The notes under the pieces: model-generated
The model's database searches: none
Told to the model about the DNA's origin: nothing
What the model saw: only the letters and a program-made list of their open reading frames with translations
Assembly (NCBI GenBank): GCA_051251725.1
Contig: JBPOFN010000053.1
Span: forward strand, 1 to 21,817
DNA length: 21,817 nucleotides
Source of the DNA: JALZUE01 sp051251725
GTDB lineage: Bacteria > Pseudomonadota > Gammaproteobacteria > Enterobacterales > Alteromonadaceae
Reading direction: 5' to 3'
Made by a program: the position numbers and the translations under genes
Shown: in pieces, positions 14,094-21,773 of the stretch
How positions within the stretch are numbered: position 1 is the first letter of the stretch
Layout: each line of letters opens with the position of its first letter

Positions 14094-14894
14094 TTAATTC
14101 AATTTCCAGTTAGAAAGGATTTGTTGGTATCGTCCATCTTGTTTGATTGTCGATAACGCCTGTTGTAACGATTTTACTACATTAATATCTGTACCTAAAC
14201 TCGCTGCTAAATATAGTTCATTGGCGAAGTCATTTACTTCGTAGACTAAGCGAACATCATCGGGATTATAACCTAAACTTTTTACTTCGTTTTGCCAAAT
14301 CACACTATTAGTGAAGACCAGCTGGGTTTTACCTTTAAATAGTAATTTCCACAGCTCATGATAAATACTACTAACATACAAATTTTGATTAGTAACAAAA
14401 CCTTTTTCTAATAAATAGTCTTCGGCTAAATCGTAACGAACGGTACCAACGCTATGCTGTTTAGCATCTTCGAGCGAAAAAATATTAAGGCTGTTATTTG
14501 ATTTTAAAGCGGCTAAATGCGAACGCACTGTATATAAATGGCCAATCCAATGAAATTTATCTTCGCGTTTTTTATCTCTAAGCATCGAAAAAATAATAAC
14601 GTTAGCTTCAGTTTTTGCTAAATGATAACTACGCGCCCAAGGGTAAATTTTAATTTCGCTGTCAATTTTACTTTCTTTAAGTAATAAATTGACGACCTCA
14701 ACCATAGCGCCGCTTGGTGGCATGTTGTTATTTTGAATTTGTAGCGGCGGTAAATCTTCCGTTACAATTCTAAGCTCTTGCGCGACAGCGGTATTAATAA
14801 ATAACGTGGTGATATAAAGAGCAGAGAACAAATATAGCTGGGATAAAGTGCTAGCAAAAGCGACTGGTGATAATAGATATGTTTTTATTGTCAT
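14094..14894 (-). CDS. periplasmic solute-binding-like protein (SBP_bac_3 type), upstream of cysG
   Basis: This 266-aa exported protein has a long signal peptide ending ...NTAVA (cut before Gln39). The mature part starts ELRIVTEDLPPLQ and continues with GAMVEVVNLLLKES and IKIYPWARSYHLAKTEANVIIFSMLRDKKREDKF, typical of orphan extracellular solute-binding proteins of family 3 in Alteromonadales. The C-terminal helix SLQQALSTIKQDGRYQQILSNW also fits. AAGGGA 8 nt before the ATG supports the start. No permease or ATPase accompanies it; it forms a two-gene unit with cysG. The ligand is unknown. It is unrelated in detail to the other binding-like protein in this window. Confidence 0.82.
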   Translation of the reverse strand: MTIKTYLLSPVAFASTLSQLYLFSALYITTLFINTAVAQELRIVTEDLPPLQIQNNNMPPSGAMVEVVNLLLKESKIDSEIKIYPWARSYHLAKTEANVIIFSMLRDKKREDKFHWIGHLYTVRSHLAALKSNNSLNIFSLEDAKQHSVGTVRYDLAEDYLLEKGFVTNQNLYVSSIYHELWKLLFKGKTQLVFTNSVIWQNEVKSLGYNPDDVRLVYEVNDFANELYLAASLGTDINVVKSLQQALSTIKQDGRYQQILSNWKLN

Positions 14895-15037
14895 TATTTA
14901 ATCCCTTAGGTCACCACTTATATTCGCTTGCTTAGCGGTAAATAGCAATTTTTATCCTTAGCCCTCGTAGTTTAGTAGCTATCCGCAAGATTAAACAAAT
15001 GCTAAACTTGCGCTAATTTTATTTCGAGAGATTTTCC

Positions 15038-15919
15038 ATGCCTTGGATACAACTTAGACTCAGTGCTAATGAAGAGACTGCTGAGAAATATAGTGATTGG
15101 TTAATGGCTTGTGGTTCACAGGCGGTTACTTTTATTGATGCACAAGATACCCCTATTTATGAGCCTTTACCCGGTGATGAAGTTATCTATTGGAGCAATA
15201 CCGTGGTCATGGGCTTATTTGATGCAAGTCATGACATGGATAAGGCGATTAATTATTTAAAAAGTATTCATCCAGATAAACAAGCAATGCAATACAAGTT
15301 AGAGCAGCTTGAAGACAAAGATTGGGAACGCGAGTGGATGGATAACTTTCACCCAATGAAGTTTGGTAAACGCTTATGGATTTGTCCAAGCTGGCGAGAT
15401 GTTCCAGATCCTGAAGCTGTTAATGTGATGTTAGATCCTGGTTTAGCTTTTGGTACTGGCACACATCCAACTACGGCATTATGTTTAACTTGGCTTGATG
15501 GCCTTGATTTAGTCGGTAAAACCGTGGTTGATTTTGGTTGTGGTTCGGGCATTTTATCGTTGGCGGCATTAAAACTTGGCGCGAAAAAAGTCATCGGAAT
15601 TGATATTGATCCACAAGCTTTACAAGCAAGTTTAGCTAATGCCCAGCGCAATTGTGTCGAAGACCGTCTTGAGCTTTATTTACCGAAAGATCAGCCTGAA
15701 TTTAAAGCCGATGTTGTGGTTGCCAATATACTCGCAGGACCACTTCGTGAACTTGCGCCGGTAATTATTGATTATGTTGGTGACCAAGGTTTATTAGCTT
15801 TATCTGGTGTATTGGAAAACCAAGCAGAAGCTTTACAGCTTATTTATGGACAATGGTGCCAGATGGATCCAATAGCTGTTCAGGAAGAGTGGGTACGATT
15901 ATCAGGTAAACGTCAATAG
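15038..15919 (+). CDS. prmA: ribosomal protein L11 methyltransferase
   Basis: This 293-aa enzyme, the usual length, trimethylates ribosomal protein L11 using SAM in the cytoplasm. The N-terminal L11-recognition domain (about 1-100) begins MPWIQLRLSANEETAEKYSDWL. The methyltransferase domain has LDPGLAFGTGTHPTT (132-146), motif I VDFGCGSG (164-171), IDIDPQA (188-194) and VVANILAGPL, the substrate-methylation motif. GAGAG about 10 nt upstream serves as ribosome-binding site. It precedes dusB-fis, an order also known from E. coli (panF-prmA-dusB-fis). The 143 nt before it separate it from the divergent solute-binding gene. Confidence 0.97.
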   Translation: MPWIQLRLSANEETAEKYSDWLMACGSQAVTFIDAQDTPIYEPLPGDEVIYWSNTVVMGLFDASHDMDKAINYLKSIHPDKQAMQYKLEQLEDKDWEREWMDNFHPMKFGKRLWICPSWRDVPDPEAVNVMLDPGLAFGTGTHPTTALCLTWLDGLDLVGKTVVDFGCGSGILSLAALKLGAKKVIGIDIDPQALQASLANAQRNCVEDRLELYLPKDQPEFKADVVVANILAGPLRELAPVIIDYVGDQGLLALSGVLENQAEALQLIYGQWCQMDPIAVQEEWVRLSGKRQ

Positions 15920-15946
15920 AAAATTCCTTTTTTTTGTAAAAAAATA

Positions 15947-15985
15947 GCGTCAGAAATTGCACAGTTTTGTACAATTTCTGTACGC
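15947..15985. repeat. long hairpin in the prmA-dusB gap, T-tract only on the minus strand
   Basis: CAGAAATTG (15951-15959) pairs with CAATTTCTG (15972-15980). Inside it ACA pairs with TGT after one mismatch, with a GTTT loop. Outside it GCGT (15947-15950) pairs with ACGC (15982-15985) with a 1-nt bulge. The run of about 16 pairs is strong for this AT-rich gap. On the plus strand no T-run follows it; on the minus strand TATTTTTTTAC follows directly, giving terminator geometry for leftward transcription. Confidence 0.55.
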
Positions 15986-16052
15986 TTCAATGTTTTGCAA
16001 AATGTCAATAATAAAAAGTGCAAAAAAAGCGACTTTTGTTCAATTTATATCC

Positions 16053-16081
16053 TTTTCAAAATTCAAAAAAACACGTACACT
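16053..16081 (+). promoter_or_regulatory. dusB-fis promoter with GC-rich discriminator
   Basis: TTTTCA (16053-16058, 4/6 to -35), a 17-nt spacer and TACACT (16076-16081, 4/6 to -10) are followed by GTGCGACC. A GC-rich discriminator is the hallmark of the E. coli dusB-fis promoter, which is controlled by growth rate and ppGpp/DksA. The start site would be near 16088, about 30 nt before dusB. The gap also holds TTTTGCAAAA (15993-16002) and AT-rich stretches that could bind Fis; this is not demonstrable here. Confidence 0.6.
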
Positions 16082-16117
16082 GTGCGACCTTTTTATAGGT
16101 AGCTCAAAAAAGCAGCA

Positions 16118-17083
16118 GTGAAAATAGGTCCATACACATTAGACAGTAATGTCATTTTAGCACCCATGGCGGGGATCACAGATCAACCGTTTAGACGACT
16201 TTGTTGGCAGTTGGGAGCTGGGCTTGCGGTATCTGAAATGATCTCGTCAAACCCTAAAGTGTGGAAAACTGAAAAATCAATGCGCCGAATGGTGCATGAC
16301 AATGAAGCAGGAATTCGGTCAGTGCAAATCGCTGGTTCAGATCCTGAAGAGTTGGCATTTGCTGCTCAATTTAATGTTGAAAACGGCGCCCAAATTATTG
16401 ACATCAATATGGGATGTCCGGCCAAAAAAGTAAATAAAAAGCTGGCAGGTTCAGCGTTATTGAAAGAGCCAGCATTAGTTGAGCAAATCGTAAAAGCAAC
16501 AGTCGCGGCTGTTGATGTTCCGGTGACCTTAAAAATACGTACTGGTTGGTGTGAAGACACACGAAATGGTATTGAAATAGCAAAAATTGCCGAAGCTAAT
16601 GGTATTCAATCTTTAGCCGTTCATGGTCGAACACGTTGTGACTTTTACAAAGGCAACGCTGAGTACGATACGATCAGAGCAATTAAAAATGCAGTTTCAA
16701 TTCCCGTTGTTGCTAATGGCGACATCACAAGCGTTGAAAAAGCGCGTGAGGTCCTCGATTACACGGGTGCGGATGCGATAATGATTGGCCGAGCGGCACA
16801 GGGGCGACCTTGGATATTCCGTGAGATTAATCACTATTTAGCAACGGGAAAAAAATTAGCGGCACCTTCAATGGATGAAGTGCGCTCAATACTTATTGAA
16901 CATGTAATGGAATTGCACAAATTTTATGGTGAGTTTATGGGGCTTCGCTTTGCTCGTAAACACGTCACTTGGTACATGCAGGTGCATGATCAAGAAAAAA
17001 CGTTTCGATCTAAGTTTAATGGTTTGGAATCTGCTGATGAGCAGCTTGCACTATTAAATTTGTATTTTGATAATTTAACTTAA
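16118..17083 (+). CDS. dusB: tRNA-dihydrouridine synthase B
   Basis: This 321-aa protein, the same length as E. coli DusB, is an FMN- and NADPH-dependent enzyme that reduces a uridine in the tRNA D-loop. The FMN-binding start is LAPMAGITDQPFRRLC (14-29). VQIAGSDP (69-76) follows, then the catalytic Cys100 in DINMGCPAKKVN (95-106), KIRTGW, HGRTR, NGDI and MIGRAAQGRPWIFREI. The start is GTG at 16118 with no good Shine-Dalgarno, as the alignment to MRIGQYQL of E. coli demands. Weak translation of this first cistron is also a feature in enterics. fis follows after 17 nt. Confidence 0.97.
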   Translation: MKIGPYTLDSNVILAPMAGITDQPFRRLCWQLGAGLAVSEMISSNPKVWKTEKSMRRMVHDNEAGIRSVQIAGSDPEELAFAAQFNVENGAQIIDINMGCPAKKVNKKLAGSALLKEPALVEQIVKATVAAVDVPVTLKIRTGWCEDTRNGIEIAKIAEANGIQSLAVHGRTRCDFYKGNAEYDTIRAIKNAVSIPVVANGDITSVEKAREVLDYTGADAIMIGRAAQGRPWIFREINHYLATGKKLAAPSMDEVRSILIEHVMELHKFYGEFMGLRFARKHVTWYMQVHDQEKTFRSKFNGLESADEQLALLNLYFDNLT

Positions 17084-17100
17084 CTAAGAGTCTAAACTTC

Positions 17101-17388
17101 ATGTTTGAACAAAATATTTCTTCTCCATTTGTTACTGGTAACTTACAAACTCAAGCCGAGTCTTCACCTTTACGTAGCCAAGCTAAAATTGCTATCAGTA
17201 ACTACTTATCACAATTAAACGGCAACGACGTTGATAACATGTACGACTTAGTACTTTCTGAAATAGAAGCGCCAATGCTCGAAGAAGTAATGATGTATAC
17301 TCGCGGTAACCAAACCCGCGCAGCTAACTTACTAGGTATCAACCGCGGTACATTACGTAAGAAGCTTAAAAAATACGGTATGAACTAA
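17101..17388 (+). CDS. fis: nucleoid-associated DNA-binding protein Fis
   Basis: This 95-aa protein aligns end to end with E. coli Fis (98 aa). The N-terminal beta-hairpin arm is about 10-25, the dimer helices about 26-65, and the helix-turn-helix about 70-92. The C-terminal 30 residues (YTRGNQTRAA...LGINRGTLRKKLKKYGMN) are almost unchanged. Fis is a growth-phase-dependent regulator that activates rRNA promoters, bends DNA and stimulates recombination. It is co-transcribed with dusB and ends at a clear terminator. An rRNA-type promoter, a classic Fis target, appears at the end of this window. Confidence 0.98.
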   Translation: MFEQNISSPFVTGNLQTQAESSPLRSQAKIAISNYLSQLNGNDVDNMYDLVLSEIEAPMLEEVMMYTRGNQTRAANLLGINRGTLRKKLKKYGMN

Positions 17389-17411
17389 TACCCCGCAGGC
17401 CAGTCCTGCAA

Positions 17412-17442
17412 ATAAAAGCACCTAAGGGTGCTTTTATCTTTT
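17412..17442 (+). terminator. intrinsic terminator of dusB-fis
   Basis: ATAAAAGCACC (17412-17422) pairs perfectly with GGTGCTTTTAT (17427-17437) around TAAG, followed by CTTTT. It lies 24 nt after the fis stop. A smaller GCAGG/CCTGC stem lies just before it. Confidence 0.85.
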
Positions 17443-17522
17443 CTACGGATAGAACATTCGCCAAGTAAACGGCATAAAAAGTAAATAAATTTTATTATAT
17501 TTTAAAGGTTTAAATAGCATAT

Positions 17523-19124
17523 ATGGATAACCCACGCCCTATCAAACGCGCTTTATTAAGCGTTTCAGACAAAACTGGTATTGTTGAATTCGCACAAAGC
17601 TTAGCGCAAAAAGGTGTCGATATTTTATCAACTGGCGGTACTGCCAAGTTGTTAGCTGAAAACGGTATCAAAGTAACCGAAGCGTCTGAGTATACAGGTC
17701 ACCCTGAAATTATGGATGGTCGTGTAAAAACATTACACCCAAAAATTCATGGCGGTATTTTAGCGCGTCGCGGTGTTGATGAAGCGGTAATGGCTGAAAA
17801 CAACATCAGTGCCATTGATATGGTTGTTGTTAACTTATATCCATTTGCTAACACTGTAGCTAGCGATGATTGTACGTTAGAAGATGCTGTTGAAAATATT
17901 GATATCGGCGGTCCTACTATGGTTCGTGCGGCAGCAAAAAACCATAAAGACGTGACTATTGTTGTTAATGCTGCGGACTACGGCCGTGTTATTGCTGAAA
18001 TGAATGCTAATGACGGTTCATTAACTTACAAAACACGTTTTGACTTAGCAATTGCTGCTTACGAGCACACTGCAAGTTACGACGGTATGATCGCGAACTA
18101 CTTTGGTCAAATGTTAAGTGCTCATGGCAGTGAGAACAAAGAAGTTAACTTTGACGAAAAGAATAAGTTCTCTCGTACGTTCAACAGCCAGTTTATCAAA
18201 AAACAAGATTTACGTTACGGCGAAAACTCGCATCAAGACGCGGCTTTTTATGTTGAAGCAAATCCAGAAGAAGCGTCAGTTTCTACTGCGACTCAAATTC
18301 AAGGTAAAGCACTTTCTTATAACAACATTGCAGATACCGATGCGGCTTTAGAGTGTGTGAAAGAATTTGACGAGCCAGCTTGTGTGATTGTTAAGCATGC
18401 TAACCCTTGTGGTGTTGCCATTGGCGACAATATTTTAGCGGCTTATGAAGGCGCTTACATAACTGATCCAACATCAGCATTTGGTGGCATTATTGCTTTT
18501 AACCGCGAATTAGATGCTGACACGGCCGAATTAATTGTTTCTCGTCAATTTGTTGAAGTGATTATTGCTCCAAGTATTTCTCAAGCAGCAGCACAAATTG
18601 TCGCAGCTAAACCAAATGTGCGTTTATTAGAATGTGGCCAATGGTCTACGCAAACAACAGGTTTTGATTACAAACGTGTTAACGGCGGTTTATTGGTACA
18701 AGACCGTGATCAAGGTCGGGTTGCTGACAGCGATTTAAAAGTTGTGACTAAACGTCAACCAACTGAAGATGAAATGCGCGATCTTAAATTTTGTTGGAAA
18801 GTAGCTAAATTTGTTAAATCAAACGCTATCGTTTACGTAAAAAATAGCTCTACTATTGGTGTCGGCGCAGGCCAAATGAGCCGAGTATATTCTGCTAAAG
18901 TAGCGGGTATTAAAGCGGCAGATGAAAACCTTGAAGTTAAAGGTTCAGTGATGGCATCAGATGCTTTCTTCCCATTCCGTGATGGTTTAGATGCGGCAGC
19001 GGCAGCGGGTATCACTGCAGTTATTCAACCAGGAGGCTCAATGCGAGATAATGAAGTCATTGAAGCAGCTGACGAAAACGGTATTGCCATGGTCTTTACG
19101 GGGATGCGTCACTTCCGCCACTAA
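17523..19124 (+). CDS. purH: bifunctional AICAR transformylase/IMP cyclohydrolase
   Basis: This 533-aa protein catalyses the last two steps of de novo IMP synthesis: formylation of AICAR with 10-formyl-THF, then ring closure. The N-terminal MGS-like cyclohydrolase domain (1-200) has LSVSDKTGI (12-20), STGGTAKLL (36-44) and GRVKTLHPKIHGGIL (66-80). The transformylase domain (about 201-533) has LRYGENSHQ (230-238), the catalytic K291-H292 in VKHANPCG and a C-terminal QPGGSMRD. The ribosome-binding site AAAGG lies rather far (about 13 nt) from the ATG. I see no PurR-box (ACGCAAACGTTTGCGT type) upstream, so regulation differs from E. coli or is not readable here. Confidence 0.98.
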   Translation: MDNPRPIKRALLSVSDKTGIVEFAQSLAQKGVDILSTGGTAKLLAENGIKVTEASEYTGHPEIMDGRVKTLHPKIHGGILARRGVDEAVMAENNISAIDMVVVNLYPFANTVASDDCTLEDAVENIDIGGPTMVRAAAKNHKDVTIVVNAADYGRVIAEMNANDGSLTYKTRFDLAIAAYEHTASYDGMIANYFGQMLSAHGSENKEVNFDEKNKFSRTFNSQFIKKQDLRYGENSHQDAAFYVEANPEEASVSTATQIQGKALSYNNIADTDAALECVKEFDEPACVIVKHANPCGVAIGDNILAAYEGAYITDPTSAFGGIIAFNRELDADTAELIVSRQFVEVIIAPSISQAAAQIVAAKPNVRLLECGQWSTQTTGFDYKRVNGGLLVQDRDQGRVADSDLKVVTKRQPTEDEMRDLKFCWKVAKFVKSNAIVYVKNSSTIGVGAGQMSRVYSAKVAGIKAADENLEVKGSVMASDAFFPFRDGLDAAAAAGITAVIQPGGSMRDNEVIEAADENGIAMVFTGMRHFRH

Positions 19125-19135
19125 AAACTGATATT

Positions 19136-19180
19136 AAGGTTAGCTTGCATTGGTACTACTACTGCAAGTTAACCTTTTTT
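19136..19180 (+). terminator. intrinsic terminator of purH
   Basis: AAGGTTAGCTTGCA (19136-19149) pairs with TGCAAGTTAACCTT (19163-19176) over 14 bp with one G-U. The loop is 13 nt and a T-run continues to 19180. It separates purH from the methyltransferase-purD unit. Confidence 0.88.
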
Positions 19181-19251
19181 ATATTTGTAATGAAATCAAC
19201 GATAATTTCTGAGTTATCATAAAAACAACACTGAATATTAACAATATATCT

Positions 19252-19259
19252 GCTATAAC
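19252..19259 (+). promoter_or_regulatory. possible extended -10 promoter for the lipoprotein methyltransferase-purD unit
   Basis: GC-TATAAC preceded by T at 19251 gives a TGC-extended -10 about 37 nt before the ATG. The best -35 at 17 nt is CTGAAT (3/6). A promoter is needed here because a strong terminator closes purH just upstream. Confidence 0.35.
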
Positions 19260-19296
19260 ATAACCACATAAATATTTAATTGGTTATGGAAATAAT

Positions 19297-20133
19297 ATGA
19301 AAAAAGTTACAGCACTTATTACGGTTTCGCTTTTAAGTATTGGGCTTATTGCTGCAGGTTGTGCATCAACATCTGATACCACCCAGCAAGCGATAGCTTC
19401 AAAACTAGATTTAGCCATTGCCGGCAGCCATCGCTCGATTGAAAATAAAGCACGAGATATTTCTCGTCATCCAAAAGAAACATTAGAATTTTTTGGTTTT
19501 GATTCATCGATGACAGTAGTTGAGTTAGCGCCGGGTGGCGGTTGGTATACCGAAATCTTAGCGCCGGCTTTAAAAGGTAGTGGTAAATTATACGGTGCTC
19601 ACTATCCGGATACGGGTGAAGATAATTACTACAGTAACTCACGTCGTAAATTAGAGAAAAAACTTGCTGAAAACGAAATTTTTAGCGAAGTCATTTTAAC
19701 TGATTTTACGCCGCGTAAACCTAGTACTTTAGCTCCAGCAGGAAGCGCTGATTTAGTGTTAACTTTCCGTAATTTACATAATTGGCGCGAAGACGGTGTT
19801 TTGCAAATGTACAAAGATGCATTTCTAGCACTTAAGCCAGGTGGCATGATGGGCGTTGTTGAACATCGTATGCCAGTGTCTCAAAACTGGGCTGATAATC
19901 AAAAAACAGGTTATTTTCCAGAGCAGTTAACTATTGACCTAGCGGCTCAGGCCGGTTTTAAGTTAGTTGCTAAAAGCGAAATTAATGCCAACGCAAATGA
20001 CACCGCAGACCATCCTAAAGGGGTCTGGACCTTACCACCAGTTTTACGACTTGGTGAAGAAGACAAAGCAAAATATTTGGCTATTGGTGAAAGTGATCGT
20101 ATGACACTTAAATTCTTTAAGCCTAAAAATTAA
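19297..20133 (+). CDS. exported lipoprotein with class I SAM-methyltransferase fold (COG4798-like)
   Basis: This 278-aa protein has a lipoprotein signal (MKKVTALITV...) with lipobox IAAG-C22. Ala at +2 suggests the outer membrane. The rest resembles a class I methyltransferase: ELAPGGGWYTE (76-86) is motif I with a GGG loop, DLVLTFRNLHNW (152-163) is the motif IV region, and ALKPGGMMGVVEHR (178-191) is the typical post-motif strand. It ends GVWTLPPVLRLGEEDKAKYLAIGESDRMTLKF. Predicted methyltransferases of this type with signal peptides are known in proteobacteria, but no function is established, and SAM is not expected in the periplasm. It has GGA 7-9 nt before the ATG, and purD begins 17 nt after its stop, so the two are co-transcribed. 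Confidence 0.85.
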   Translation: MKKVTALITVSLLSIGLIAAGCASTSDTTQQAIASKLDLAIAGSHRSIENKARDISRHPKETLEFFGFDSSMTVVELAPGGGWYTEILAPALKGSGKLYGAHYPDTGEDNYYSNSRRKLEKKLAENEIFSEVILTDFTPRKPSTLAPAGSADLVLTFRNLHNWREDGVLQMYKDAFLALKPGGMMGVVEHRMPVSQNWADNQKTGYFPEQLTIDLAAQAGFKLVAKSEINANANDTADHPKGVWTLPPVLRLGEEDKAKYLAIGESDRMTLKFFKPKN

Positions 20134-20150
20134 TTATTAGGATCAAGTAA

Positions 20151-21446
20151 ATGAAAGTTTTAGTTATTGGAAATGGTGGACGTGAACATGCTTTAGCATG
20201 GAAAGCCGCACAATCTAATCAAGTTGAAAAAGTATTTGTTGCCCCAGGTAATGCCGGGACAGCACTTGAAGAAAGTTTAGAAAACGTCAATATTTCAGTG
20301 TCTGATAATGCTGCATTGGTTGCGTTTGCTAAAGAAAACAATATTGATTTAACCATCGTTGGTCCAGAACAACCTTTAGTTGACGGTGTGGTTGATACAT
20401 TCCAAGCAGAAGGCTTAACTATTTTTGGTCCAAGTGCCAAAGCCGCTCAACTTGAAGGTTCTAAAGCTTTTACCAAAGACTTTTTAGCACGTCATAATAT
20501 TCCAACGGGTTATTATGAAAACTTTACCGAAATTGAGCCTGCACTTTCTTATGTTCGCAAGCAGGGCGCACCAATTGTGGTTAAAGCTGATGGTTTAGCT
20601 GCAGGTAAAGGCGTTATTGTAGCAATGACATTAGTTGAAGCTGAAGATGCGATTAAAGATATGCTGGCCGGCAATGCTTTTGGTGATGCTGGTCATCGCG
20701 TGGTGATTGAAGAGTTTCTCGAAGGTGAAGAAGCTAGCTTTATTGTTATGGTTGACGGTAAAAATGTTTTACCTTTTGCCACTAGCCAAGATCATAAACG
20801 TGCTTATAACGAAGATAAAGGGCCTAACACTGGCGGTATGGGTGCATATTCTCCAGCTCCAGTAGTCACACCCGAAATTCACGATCGAATCATGAACGAA
20901 GTGATTATGCCTACTGTTGAAGGAATGGCGAAAGAAGGCGCTCCTTACACCGGCTTTCTTTATGCCGGTTTGATGATTGATCCAAAAGATAATACACCTA
21001 AAGTTATCGAGTACAATTGTCGCTTTGGCGACCCTGAAACTCAGCCTATTATGATGCGTTTGCAGTCAGATCTTGTTGAGTTGTGTATTTCTGCTTGTAA
21101 AGGCAACTTAGACACAGCCGAAATTGAGTTCGATCAACGTGCTGCTGTTGGGGTTGTACTTGCTGCTGGCGGCTACCCTAATGCCTATAACAAAGGAGAT
21201 GTGATCTCAGGTTTAGAGACTAATACAGCCTTGGATGCAAAAACTTTCCATGCGGGCACTTCATTAGTTGATGGTAATGTTGTTACTAATGGCGGCCGCG
21301 TATTATGTGCAACAGCGCTAGGTAATACCGTAACTGAAGCACAAGCAAAAGCTTATACTTTATTAAATCAAATACAGTGGCAAGATGTTCAATTTCGCAC
21401 AGATATCGCTTATCGTGCGATTGCTCGTGAGCAACAAGCAAAATAA
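20151..21446 (+). CDS. purD: phosphoribosylamine-glycine ligase (GAR synthetase)
   Basis: This 431-aa ATP-grasp enzyme joins phosphoribosylamine and glycine in step two of de novo purine synthesis, in the cytoplasm. The N-domain motif is GNGGREHA (7-14). GPEQPLVDG (71-79) is followed by the ATP-grasp loops VVKADGLAAGKGV (143-155) and DHKRAYNEDKGPNTGGMGAYSP (214-235). NCRFGDPETQ lies near 290. The length is standard. AGGA about 9 nt upstream supports the start. In most relatives purD directly follows purH; here the exported methyltransferase gene and a terminator come between them. Confidence 0.98.
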   Translation: MKVLVIGNGGREHALAWKAAQSNQVEKVFVAPGNAGTALEESLENVNISVSDNAALVAFAKENNIDLTIVGPEQPLVDGVVDTFQAEGLTIFGPSAKAAQLEGSKAFTKDFLARHNIPTGYYENFTEIEPALSYVRKQGAPIVVKADGLAAGKGVIVAMTLVEAEDAIKDMLAGNAFGDAGHRVVIEEFLEGEEASFIVMVDGKNVLPFATSQDHKRAYNEDKGPNTGGMGAYSPAPVVTPEIHDRIMNEVIMPTVEGMAKEGAPYTGFLYAGLMIDPKDNTPKVIEYNCRFGDPETQPIMMRLQSDLVELCISACKGNLDTAEIEFDQRAAVGVVLAAGGYPNAYNKGDVISGLETNTALDAKTFHAGTSLVDGNVVTNGGRVLCATALGNTVTEAQAKAYTLLNQIQWQDVQFRTDIAYRAIAREQQAK

Positions 21447-21464
21447 ATTTACCTTAAAGTAAAC

Positions 21465-21491
21465 AAAAGCCCAGCAATGCTGGGCTTTTTT
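21465..21491 (+). terminator. intrinsic terminator of purD
   Basis: AAAAGCCCAGC (21465-21475) pairs perfectly with GCTGGGCTTTT (21479-21489) around an AAT loop, with T-run TT continuing. It lies 18 nt after the purD stop. Confidence 0.92.
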
Positions 21492-21637
21492 ATTATTAGT
21501 ATATTATTGATTGGTTGAATTCCTCTTTATTAAGCAGATAATTAACACTAGATCGTATGTTAAAACAGCTTATAGGTATTAAATTCACTCGTTTTGTGTA
21601 AAAAACAAGCGAACAGAAAAGAGATTGCAAATAACAC

Positions 21638-21672
21638 TTGATCCTTTTCGAAAACTCTCTAAAATGCGCTCC
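21638..21672 (+). promoter_or_regulatory. stable-RNA (rRNA-type) promoter P1
   Basis: TTGATC (21638-21643), a 16-nt spacer and TAAAAT (21660-21665) are followed by the GC-rich discriminator GCGCTCC. The upstream stretch is A-rich like an UP element. This is the form of rrn P1 promoters under growth-rate and ppGpp control. No protein gene follows in the remaining 145 nt. The leader after it contains a hairpin, ACTTCTTC pairing with GAAGAGGT (about 21673-21699), and a second, TTATCT-GGG-AGATAA (21733-21747). Confidence 0.65.
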
Positions 21673-21773
21673 ACTTCTTCGGGACAAGTTGAAGAGGTTG
21701 TTTTGAACAGTTAAGTCACTCAATAGAGTCATTTATCTGGGAGATAAGTTTAGAAAACGGTTTGCAAGGTTTG

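Noticed and set aside
17440..17522. PurR operator upstream of purH
   Set aside because: No ACGCAAACGTTTGCGT-like palindrome is found here or upstream of purD; only AT-rich sequence is seen.
21496..21732. 78-codon minus-strand reading frame after purD
   Set aside because: It overlaps the stable-RNA-type promoter, ends in the low-complexity AT region and has no recognisable features.
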